From Clostridiales bacterium UBA6981 (GTDB lineage Bacteria; Bacillota; Clostridia; Oscillospirales; Oscillospiraceae): a stretch of DNA of 31,473 bases. The position numbers and the translations under genes were made by a program. Position 1 is the stretch's first letter. Every line of letters starts with the position of its first letter. The notes beneath the pieces are model-generated. The model worked only from the letters and a program-made list of their open reading frames with translations. It did no database searches and was not told the DNA's origin. Shown here one piece after another: positions 23,997-30,467 of the stretch. The stretch is taken from assembly GCA_002450075.1 (NCBI GenBank), contig DJYJ01000004.1:1-31473 (forward strand), read 5' to 3'.

Positions 23997-24448
23997 GCCG
24001 CCGCCCCCTTTCGAAACGACGCCGTCTCGAGCGAATAGATCTCCCGCGTCCCGTCTTGTCCGGTCACGGTGATGCGGCTGCGCACGAGAACGCCGGCGTC
24101 GGCGCTCTCCTCGTTCCAGGTGACGGTGACAAGGAAGACACCGTCACCGTTTGCTCTCAGATCGGCGTCATAGGACGCGCGGACGGCTGCGGCGCCGCCG
24201 ATCCGGGCAAGCTCCGCGCTGCCGCCCTCATCGAGGATGGCGCACAGCTCCTCCGGATCGGCCGACGCGGCAAAGGCCTCCGCCGCGTTCTGGGCCAGGC
24301 AGACGGCGTCGGTCAGCTCGCGCGCCTCGGCGCTCTCGCGGCGGCCGAGGGCAAAGATCTGCGTCAGCACCAGGACGATCCCGATCAGCCCCACCGTCAG
24401 CAGCAAAACCTCGAGATAAAAGGCCGTGACATGGTTTTCCTTTTTCAT
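23993..24448 (-). CDS. Pilin-like single-pass membrane protein (second of four)
   Basis: A 151-residue protein. The N-terminus HVTAFYLEVLLLTVGLIGIV resembles a degenerate pseudopilin helix (AFYLEV where GFTLIEV is canonical). An extracytoplasmic domain follows, with a helix (RELTDAVCLAQNAAEAFAAS) and beta strands (GVFLVTVTWNEESADAGVLV). The last residues form a further strand (EIYSLETASFRKG). Both ends overlap neighbours by 4 bp. A minor pseudopilin role is inferred from the helix and context only. Confidence 0.78.
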   Translation of the reverse strand: MKKENHVTAFYLEVLLLTVGLIGIVLVLTQIFALGRRESAEARELTDAVCLAQNAAEAFAASADPEELCAILDEGGSAELARIGGAAAVRASYDADLRANGDGVFLVTVTWNEESADAGVLVRSRITVTGQDGTREIYSLETASFRKGAAA

Positions 24449-24909
24449 GCCGTCTCACCTCCGCTGCGTGGATGGATCAGCACGCGTCCCGCGTCGGTTT
24501 CGACCACGATGAGCTTGTCCGTGAGCTCTACCTCAAAGCGCGCTGTCGCGGCGATGCGCTGGGCGCGCTCGGGCGAAAGCGCGGCGCCGATGCGGGCATA
24601 GTCCTCCATCAGCATCCCCTCGAAGCGGTAGAGATGGGTCGCATAGCCGCTCTCGCCGTCCGCAATCACCAGCACGTCCCCCAGAACGGGATCCTCGCGC
24701 AGCGTGATCGCACCGGCGCGGTCGCTGCCGCGCACGACGGTCGGAAGATAGGCCGCGAGCGCGCGCGTGTCCATATTCTCTCCGCGGCCGGATACCGTGC
24801 CGCGATAGCTCTGGGCGCCGAAAACCACCAACAGGAAAAAGCCCGCCAGAAAGATTGCGGCGATCCCGATCATCGCAAGGCCGAGACCGGACGTGTGTTT
24901 TTCCCGCAT
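24445..24909 (-). CDS. DUF4860-like membrane protein (third of four)
   Basis: A 154-residue protein with an N-terminal membrane helix (GLGLAMIGIAAIFLAGFFLLVVFGAQSYRG split over two short stretches) and an extracytoplasmic beta-rich domain (RALAAYLPTVVRGSDRAGAI, VLGDVLVIADGESGYATHLY, RFEGMLMEDYARIGAAL). From memory this matches DUF4860, a family of unknown function found in clostridial type IV pilus loci. No canonical prepilin cleavage site is visible. The downstream gene start overlaps its stop by 4 bp. Confidence 0.75.
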   Translation of the reverse strand: MREKHTSGLGLAMIGIAAIFLAGFFLLVVFGAQSYRGTVSGRGENMDTRALAAYLPTVVRGSDRAGAITLREDPVLGDVLVIADGESGYATHLYRFEGMLMEDYARIGAALSPERAQRIAATARFEVELTDKLIVVETDAGRVLIHPRSGGETA

Positions 24910-24943
24910 GCTGCGCTCCCTCCTTTCGGGATAGATCTGCCTC

Positions 24944-25258
24944 TCACTTGGCGACCACCTTTACCGTGGGCGGCATGTTGGAGGCGTAAATATCATAGAC
25001 CACATAGAATTCGGCCGTGTTGATCTGCAGGCCGTAGTTTTCCTCGAGATAGTGCAGATCCGGCGGATAGACGCCCTCTACCACGTAGCACTGGCGCGCG
25101 CTCGTCTCGACGGCCTCGCGGATCGCGGCGGCGGCGTTTTCGCGGTTCTCGCGCCCGCCCGCCGAGCGGATAAACAGCCAGATCAGCGTGATCAGCACGG
25201 CGGCGGCCAGCGTATACCAGAGCCAGGACCGGTTTTTTTCAGCCTTGTCCGAATACAT
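24944..25258 (-). CDS. Small membrane protein of the pilus-like operon (fourth of four)
   Basis: A 104-residue protein with one membrane helix (LWYTLAAAVLITLIWLFIRS), a long helix (RENAAAAIREAVETSARQCY) and a conserved-looking end (VVEGVYPPDLHYLEENYGLQ followed by INTAEFYVVYDIYASNMPP). The pattern helix then Cys-Tyr-x-x-x-Glu-Gly-x-Tyr-Pro-Pro-Asp-Leu-x-Tyr-Leu is reminiscent of the conserved strand-loop region of pilins, but the basic residues before the helix do not form a prepilin leader. It sits between the PilC-like gene (12 bp) and the DUF4860-like gene (34 bp). Confidence 0.77.
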   Translation of the reverse strand: MYSDKAEKNRSWLWYTLAAAVLITLIWLFIRSAGGRENRENAAAAIREAVETSARQCYVVEGVYPPDLHYLEENYGLQINTAEFYVVYDIYASNMPPTVKVVAK

Positions 25259-25270
25259 CTCCCATCCTCC

Positions 25271-26317
25271 TCAGCCGACGGAGTTCATCATGCCGATCAG
25301 CGGGAGCATCACGCTGAGCAGCGAAAGCCCCACCGTAACCATCAGCACGCCGGAGAGCAGCGGGTCGACGATGCCGACGAGCCGGTCGACGAGGTTTTTG
25401 CACTTCTCCTCGAGCAGCGCTGTCAGCCTGCCGAGCACATGCTCCATATTGCCGCTGCGCTCGCCCGCGAGCAGCATACGGCCGTAGACCGGCTCGAAGA
25501 GCTCCTCGTCATAGGCGCTCTGGGCGATCGAATGCCCCTCCTCCATGCGGGCAAGGCAGTGGGAGAGCTTTTCCTCCACCGGGGCGCATTTCGTCATCGG
25601 CAGACTCTTCTTCATCGCGTCGTCCTGCATCTCGCCGCTGGCGAGGAAGGTGGAGAGCGCGGAGGTAAAGCGGAACATGCCCATGCTCTCGAGGATCGCC
25701 GAGCAGAGCCTGCTGCGGCGCAGCAGCGCCTCGACCCTGTTGCGCCTGCCGTTTTCCCACATCGCAAGCCCGCCGACAAGCACGGCGGCGAGCAGCACCA
25801 TCGCGACAAGCGCGATCCAGCAGAAGGCATAGGCCCAGTAGACATAGCGATAGCTCGACGCGGCAAGGCTGCCGGTCAGCGTATTGTACACGTCCGTAAA
25901 GGCGGGCAGCACCATGATGAGCATGACCGCGAGCACCGCGATGATCAGCACCAGCATCGCCGCCGGATAGGTCACGGCGTTGCGCAGCTTTTCGGAGATG
26001 GTCTTCTGGTCGGCGTAATACCCCGCAAGACGGAACAGCACGTCCTCGAGACGGCCGGCGCTTTCGCCCGCCTCGATCATGTCGAGCGCATAATCCGGAA
26101 AGATCCCGCTCGCACGCATCGCAGCGGCAAGCGAGGCGCCGCCGTCGACCTGCTCCTTCATCACGGCAAGTCCCTTTTCCAGCACGCCGGCCTCGCCGCC
26201 GTGCTCGCTCTGCAGCAGCCCCACGGCCTCGTCGGTCTGGATGCCGGCCTGCACCATCATCGCCATGCTCTCGCAAAACGCGCTGACGCCGAGATCGTCC
26301 AATTTTTTCTTACTCAT
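25271..26317 (-). CDS. PilC/GspF-type inner-membrane platform protein
   Basis: A 348-residue protein with two T2SSF repeats. The first begins LGVSAFCESMAMMVQAGIQT and includes DYALDMIEAGESAGRLEDVL; the second includes STFLASGEMQDDAMKKSLPM and GRMLLAGERSGNMEHVLGRL. Three membrane segments lie near AAMLVLIIAVLAVMLIMVLP, AFCWIALVAMVLLAAVLVGG and LLSGVLMVTVGLSLLSVMLP. The family anchors pilus or pseudopilus assembly and couples it to the cytoplasmic ATPase. Paired here with a PilT-type ATPase rather than PilB. Confidence 0.93.
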   Translation of the reverse strand: MSKKKLDDLGVSAFCESMAMMVQAGIQTDEAVGLLQSEHGGEAGVLEKGLAVMKEQVDGGASLAAAMRASGIFPDYALDMIEAGESAGRLEDVLFRLAGYYADQKTISEKLRNAVTYPAAMLVLIIAVLAVMLIMVLPAFTDVYNTLTGSLAASSYRYVYWAYAFCWIALVAMVLLAAVLVGGLAMWENGRRNRVEALLRRSRLCSAILESMGMFRFTSALSTFLASGEMQDDAMKKSLPMTKCAPVEEKLSHCLARMEEGHSIAQSAYDEELFEPVYGRMLLAGERSGNMEHVLGRLTALLEEKCKNLVDRLVGIVDPLLSGVLMVTVGLSLLSVMLPLIGMMNSVG

Positions 26318-26335
26318 TGTTCTTCCTCTCCTTGC

Positions 26336-27286
26336 TCAATACCAGTAGAGATCCGAATAATTGCTGCCGTCGCCGATGAATTTGTCGTCGGCCCCGTTGG
26401 CGGCAAAGGTCATGTCCATACGGTTCCAGTCGTCCTTGCTGGTTTCAAAGCTTACCGTCACCCAACCGCTTTCCGCGGTATAAAACATATTCCACGCGTG
26501 ATAGACGTCGTCCGGCGACACATAGCCGAAGATCTCCTTGGTCGGGATCCCCTGGCTGCGCAGCATCGAGGCGGCGAGCGCCGCGTAATCGAAGCAGATC
26601 CCCTTGCCGGTGCGCATCGTCTCGTCCGGGTCGGGCAGATAGCCGGAGGCAACCGTCTCGGCCTTTTCCCGGTCATAGCGGACGGTGGCGCCGATGAAGC
26701 GGTACACCGCCGCGACGACGTCGATCTCGCTGTCCGCGCCGGCGGCGAGCTCAGCGGCCTTTTTCACGCAGTCGGATCCGGCATTGTAGGGCACATAGAC
26801 GTTCGGCCGGAGGAAGGGCTGAAATTCATCCTGCAGCGTCACGTTCCGGCTTGTCGAGTAGGCCTCGGCATATTTCTTCTCCGCGACGTTCTCCATCACG
26901 CGGAAGCGGTAGGAACCGTTCCCGCAGGAAAGCGGAAAAATGGTCGGCGTGCCGTCGCCGGGGAGGTTGTAGGTATAGGTCTCCTCGCCGCAGATCACCT
27001 GGAATTTCAATCGCTTGTCCGAAACGGCCGAAACCGCGACATAGCCCTTTTCCACCGAGGAGAGGTCGAGACGCGCGTTTGCGGCTCCCTCCGCGGCAGC
27101 TTCATTGAAAACAGCGTCCTCGAACGGTGGGGCGACATAGCCGCCGGTTTTCGCGCTTACCGCGGAGGCGGAGGCCGACGATACGCTTCGCTCAAGCTGC
27201 GGCGGCGCCGCTGCACCGGGCGCGCCGCAGCCGCACAGCAGCAGCGCAAGCGCCAGCAGCAGCGCAAGCGGTTTTTTGATTTGCAC
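26336..27286 (-). CDS. Transglutaminase-like lipoprotein
   Basis: A 316-residue exported protein. The signal peptide ends in the lipobox LLCGC with lipidated Cys20. The C-terminal half (about 185-300) is a transglutaminase/protease-like fold with the catalytic triad Cys231 in GKGICFDYAALAASMLRSQG, His263 in DDVYHAWNMFY and Asp291 in DWNRMDMTF. The N-terminal half (about 70-160) looks like a beta-rich domain. Such proteins can act as cysteine peptidases or cross-linkers at the cell surface. The start is a GTG at 27286 with a strong GGGGGGAGG just upstream. It is 64 bp downstream of the HPt gene and 18 bp upstream of the PilC-like gene. Confidence 0.9.
   Translation of the reverse strand: MQIKKPLALLLALALLLCGCGAPGAAAPPQLERSVSSASASAVSAKTGGYVAPPFEDAVFNEAAAEGAANARLDLSSVEKGYVAVSAVSDKRLKFQVICGEETYTYNLPGDGTPTIFPLSCGNGSYRFRVMENVAEKKYAEAYSTSRNVTLQDEFQPFLRPNVYVPYNAGSDCVKKAAELAAGADSEIDVVAAVYRFIGATVRYDREKAETVASGYLPDPDETMRTGKGICFDYAALAASMLRSQGIPTKEIFGYVSPDDVYHAWNMFYTAESGWVTVSFETSKDDWNRMDMTFAANGADDKFIGDGSNYSDLYWY
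27236..27270. repeat. Short tandem duplication in a signal-peptide coding region
   Basis: The 17-base unit CAGCAGCAGCGCAAGCG occurs at 27236-27252 and 27254-27270 (18-bp period). It encodes repeated Leu/Ala of the lipoprotein signal peptide (LALLLALALLL). Slippage could lengthen or shorten the hydrophobic core in steps of six residues. Confidence 0.8.
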
Positions 27287-27350
27287 AGGCCTCCCCCCTC
27301 TCTTCTTTCCTTTGCTCCGGCGGCAAGAAGCCTGGCCGGAAAACGCGTCT

Positions 27351-27692
27351 TTATTCGTCGAGCGCTTTGAGCGAGTCTCGCGCAGCCAGGATCTTTTTCA
27401 CGTCCTCGCGGTAATCGCCGGGTGTTTTCGCGCGCAGCAGCTCTGTCAGCTCCGCGACGGGCGCCGCGATCGGCGTGAGCGCGAGATTCGCCATGACGCC
27501 CTTGAGCGCGTGGGCCGCCTCGAAGGCGGCGTTCAGGTCGTTCTGCCCGACGGCCTGCGCCAGCTTTTCAAAGTTCGCATCCGCGCAGCCCATCCGCACC
27601 ATGCGCAGATAGAACGACTCGTTCTTCATGCACCGTCCCAGTCCCTCGTCCACGTTGGCGCCGAAAGCGCGCAGAGAATCGATCGTAAGCAT
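27351..27692 (-). CDS. Orphan histidine phosphotransfer (HPt) domain protein
   Basis: A 113-residue, all-helical single-domain protein. The phosphorylatable histidine is His61 in AAHALKGVMANLAL, the standard HPt signature, flanked by a preceding helix (FEKLAQAVGQNDLNAAFEAA) and the C-terminal helices. HPt proteins relay phosphate between receivers and hybrid kinases. No hybrid kinase or receiver is encoded in this operon, so partners lie elsewhere. It is the first gene of the pilus-like operon. A GAGAGG element nine bases before the ATG serves as ribosome-binding site. Confidence 0.9.
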   Translation of the reverse strand: MLTIDSLRAFGANVDEGLGRCMKNESFYLRMVRMGCADANFEKLAQAVGQNDLNAAFEAAHALKGVMANLALTPIAAPVAELTELLRAKTPGDYREDVKKILAARDSLKALDE

Positions 27693-27738
27693 CTTTATTA
27701 TCCTCTCTTGTTTGTTGACCGCATGACGCGGCGGGTCG

Positions 27739-27820
27739 CTTTGCCGATCCGGATCGACCGCAAAGTATCTTTTAACCCATTTTATTATATAATTTTATCA
27801 CGCCATCGCGCGTTCCGCAA
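27739..27820 (-). promoter_or_regulatory. Predicted promoter and structured leader of the pilus-like operon
   Basis: On the minus strand TTGCGG (27815-27820) and TAAAAT (27792-27797) are 17 bp apart. The leader then holds an inverted repeat CTTTGC (27739-27744) with GCAAAG (27760-27765) enclosing the 12-base palindrome CGATCCGGATCG (27745-27756). Another hairpin, CCGC-GTCAT-GCGG on the minus strand, follows near 27722-27734. I do not recognise a known riboswitch. The -35 match is weak. Confidence 0.45.
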
Positions 27821-27842
27821 CACGCTTTGTTTCTTTCCGCGG

Positions 27843-27897
27843 CAAATATAACAAGAAACGGGAACGCCTGCGTTTTGCAGCGGGCGTTCCCGTTTCT
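27843..27897 (-). terminator. Rho-independent terminator of the atp operon
   Basis: A perfect 15-bp stem (27854-27868 with 27883-27897) with a 14-base inner region directly abuts the atpC stop. It is followed on the minus strand by TTGTTATATTTG. The plus-strand side (TTTATTCTTTC) is also T-rich. Confidence 0.9.
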
Positions 27898-28164
27898 TTA
27901 TTCTTTCATCCGCGCCTCTTCGGCGAGGATCACAAGCTTGTTGTCGTCAATACCGGCCACGCCGCCCTGTACCGATACGGTGGTCGTCTGCGTCCCCTCA
28001 TAGCGGCAGCGGATGACGCCCCTGCCCACGGCGCAGAGCATCGGCGCATGATCGGCGAGAATGCCGACCGAGCCGTCCGGCGTCGGGATTGAGACGTAAC
28101 TGACCTGCCGCTCAAGCACAACGCCGTCCGCGGTGACGATTTTCAGCGCGATCCGATCTTCCAT
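27898..28164 (-). CDS. atpC: ATP synthase F1 epsilon subunit, short form
   Basis: An 88-residue protein made of only the N-terminal beta-sandwich of the epsilon subunit: ALKIVTADGVVLERQVSYVS, PDGSVGILADHAPMLCAVGR and TTTVSVQGGVAGIDDNKLVI. It ends at EEARMKE and a clean TAA directly before the terminator. Typical epsilon subunits are about 130-138 residues with two C-terminal helices that inhibit ATP hydrolysis; these are missing. Position after atpD confirms identity. Confidence 0.94.
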   Translation of the reverse strand: MEDRIALKIVTADGVVLERQVSYVSIPTPDGSVGILADHAPMLCAVGRGVIRCRYEGTQTTTVSVQGGVAGIDDNKLVILAEEARMKE

Positions 28165-28178
28165 CGTTCAGCCCTCTT

Positions 28179-29564
28179 TTAATACTCGCCGCGCTTGGCG
28201 ATGACCTCGTCGATCGTGCCGCACAGCAGGAAGGCCTGCTCCGGCAGGTCGTCGACGTCGCCGCCGAGGATCGCCTGGAAGCCCTTGATCGTGTCCTCGA
28301 TCTTCACATAGCGTCCCTCCATGCCGGTAAAGTTCTCCGCCACGTGGAAGGGCTGGGAGAGGAAGCGCTGGATGCGGCGGGCGCGGTTTACGACCGCGCG
28401 GTCCTCCGCCCCAAGCTCGTCCATGCCGAGCACCGCGATGATATCCTGCAGCTGGCGGTACTTCTCCAGTACACTCTGCACGGCACGCGCGGTCTCGTAA
28501 TGCGTCTTGCCGATCACGGCGGGATCGAGGATGCGGGAGGTGGAATCCAGCGGGTCCACCGCCGGATAAATGCCGAGCTCCGCGATCGAACGCGAAAGAA
28601 CGGTCGTCGCGTCAAGATGGGCAAAGGTGGTCGCCGGGGCGGGGTCGGTCAGGTCGTCGGCGGGGACATAGATCGCCTGCACCGAGGTGACCGAGCCCTT
28701 CGTCGTTGAGGTGATGCGCTCCTGCAGCGTGCCCATCTCGGTGGCGAGCGTCGGCTGATAGCCGACGGCCGAGGGCATGCGGCCAAGCAGCGCCGAGACC
28801 TCGGAGCCCGCCTGGGTAAAGCGGAAGATGTTGTCGATGAACAGCAGCACATCCTGGCCGCTGCGGTCACGGAAATCCTCGGCGATCGTGAGGCCCGAGA
28901 GCGGAACGCGCAGACGCGCTCCGGGCGGCTCGTTCATCTGGCCGAAGACCAGCGCCGTCTTGTTGATGACGCCGGATTCGTTCATTTCGTTCCACAAATC
29001 GTTGCCCTCGCGGCTGCGCTCGCCGACGCCGGCAAACACGGAGTAGCCGCCGTGCTCATAGGCAATATTGCGTATGAGCTCCATGATCAGCACGGTCTTG
29101 CCCACGCCCGCGCCGCCAAACAGGCCGATCTTGCCGCCCTTGGCATAGGGCGCCAGCAGGTCGACGACCTTGATGCCGGTCTCCAGCACCTCGGTCGAGG
29201 GGCGCACCTCGGTAAAGGAAGGGGGCTCGCGATGGATCGGCAGGCGCTTTTCGGCCCTGACCTCGCCCTTGCCGTCGATCGGCTCGCCGACGACGTTGAA
29301 CATGCGGCCGAGCGTGGCCTCGCCGACCGGCATCGTGATCGGCGCGCCGGTGTTGCGCGCGCTCATGCCGCGCGAGATCCCGTCCGTTGCGGAGAGCGCA
29401 ATGCACCTCGCGACGCCGCCGCCGGTCTGCTGAACGGTCTCGAGCGTCACCTTGCGGTCGGGCAGCTCGATCTCGATGGCGTTATACAGCTCCGGCAGAT
29501 CCTCCGGGGCAAACTGAACATCGACCACGGGGCCGATGACTCTTTTGACTTCACCTTTATCCAC
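28179..29564 (-). CDS. atpD: ATP synthase F1 beta subunit
   Basis: The catalytic F1 subunit, about 461 residues. The Walker A motif is GGAGVGKT (150-157). Other diagnostic stretches are GERSREGNDLWNEM, LFIDNIFRFTQAGSEVSALL, RMPSAVGYQPTLATEMG and YVPADDLTDPAPATTFAHLD. I chose the GTG at 29564 (VDKGEVKRVIGPVVDVQF) because AGGAGGG lies just before it; the longer reading to 29636 is in another frame of atpG. It overlaps the atpG stop by 8 bp. Confidence 0.98.
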   Translation of the reverse strand: MDKGEVKRVIGPVVDVQFAPEDLPELYNAIEIELPDRKVTLETVQQTGGGVARCIALSATDGISRGMSARNTGAPITMPVGEATLGRMFNVVGEPIDGKGEVRAEKRLPIHREPPSFTEVRPSTEVLETGIKVVDLLAPYAKGGKIGLFGGAGVGKTVLIMELIRNIAYEHGGYSVFAGVGERSREGNDLWNEMNESGVINKTALVFGQMNEPPGARLRVPLSGLTIAEDFRDRSGQDVLLFIDNIFRFTQAGSEVSALLGRMPSAVGYQPTLATEMGTLQERITSTTKGSVTSVQAIYVPADDLTDPAPATTFAHLDATTVLSRSIAELGIYPAVDPLDSTSRILDPAVIGKTHYETARAVQSVLEKYRQLQDIIAVLGMDELGAEDRAVVNRARRIQRFLSQPFHVAENFTGMEGRYVKIEDTIKGFQAILGGDVDDLPEQAFLLCGTIDEVIAKRGEY

Positions 29565-30429
29565 GCTTTCCCTCCTTACCCGATTGCAAAGCGTTTGCGC
29601 CGCCGACGATCTCGGAGATCTCCGTGGTGATCGCACTCTGGCGCGCGTGGTTCAGCTCCAGATTGAGCTTTGCGAGCAGCTGCTCGGTATTGTCGGAGGC
29701 GGCGGTCATCGCCGTCATCCGCGCGGAGTGCTCGCCGGTCTTTGCCTCCAATACGACGGCACGGACCGTGTTGTCGATATACAGCCCGACGAGGCTGTCC
29801 ACCAGGGACTTGCCGTCCGGCTCGAGGATGACGCTCTTTTCCGCCGCGCCGCCCTTTGGCGGTTCGATGGGGAGCAGCTTTTTCGCACAGGGTTCCTGGC
29901 GCAGCGCGGAAGCGTAGTGCTCATAGAGAAGCACGATCTCGTCCGCCTCGCCGGAGAGATACCGGTCTTTGAGATCGTCAGAGATCGCTTTGACCTCCTC
30001 CATGGTCGGCGCGTCGGGCAGCTCCGGGAGCGTGCCCGCGACCGGCAGCGCGGACGCGGCGATCAGATCGCGCCCCCAGCGTCCGCAGACGAGAACGGAG
30101 GCATCGCGCCCCTCGCGCTCGAGACAGCTCTCGGCGTATTTCAGGAGCGCCGTGTTGTAAACGCCGCACAGGCCGCGGTTGCCGACAAAGAGCACATAAA
30201 GCACCTTTTTCACGTCCCGCTGGCGCAGGAAGGGATTGTCCCGCGCCGAGGGATCGGCGCTGACGCGCGAGAGCATCTCGTACGCCGCCGCGGCGTAAGG
30301 CTGAAGGGAGATCATGGACTGCTGCGTGCGCTTGAGCTTCGCAGCCGCGACCATCTTCATGGATTTTGTGATCTTGCGTGTGCTCTCCACGCTTCTGATA
30401 TGCGTGCGGATCGCCCGGACATTGGCCAT
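29557..30429 (-). CDS. atpG: ATP synthase F1 gamma subunit
   Basis: The central rotor shaft, 290 residues. The N-terminal helix MANVRAIRTHIRSVESTRKI and TKSMKMVAAAKLKR, the middle LYVLFVGNRGLCGVYNTALL, and the C-terminal ARMTAMTAASDNTEQLLAKL then LNHARQSAITTEISEIVGGA are the conserved ends of gamma. AAGGAGGGAG precedes the ATG. Normal length. Confidence 0.97.
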   Translation of the reverse strand: MANVRAIRTHIRSVESTRKITKSMKMVAAAKLKRTQQSMISLQPYAAAAYEMLSRVSADPSARDNPFLRQRDVKKVLYVLFVGNRGLCGVYNTALLKYAESCLEREGRDASVLVCGRWGRDLIAASALPVAGTLPELPDAPTMEEVKAISDDLKDRYLSGEADEIVLLYEHYASALRQEPCAKKLLPIEPPKGGAAEKSVILEPDGKSLVDSLVGLYIDNTVRAVVLEAKTGEHSARMTAMTAASDNTEQLLAKLNLELNHARQSAITTEISEIVGGANALQSGKEGKRG

Positions 30430-30467
30430 GCTCTCTCCCTCCTTCCGTCAGATCTGGGGTCTTTTTT

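Noticed and set aside
25052..27370. Plus-strand open frame of 772 codons opposite the pilus-like genes
   Set aside because: Its translation is low-complexity (His/Arg/Ala/Gly-rich) with no motif. The minus-strand genes beneath it have clear catalytic motifs and tight operon spacing.
27693..27790. c-di-GMP riboswitch ahead of the pilus-like operon
   Set aside because: I looked for the conserved GCAAA-type core and flanking stems of the c-di-GMP classes. A GGCAAAGC run is present, but the rest of the consensus is not.
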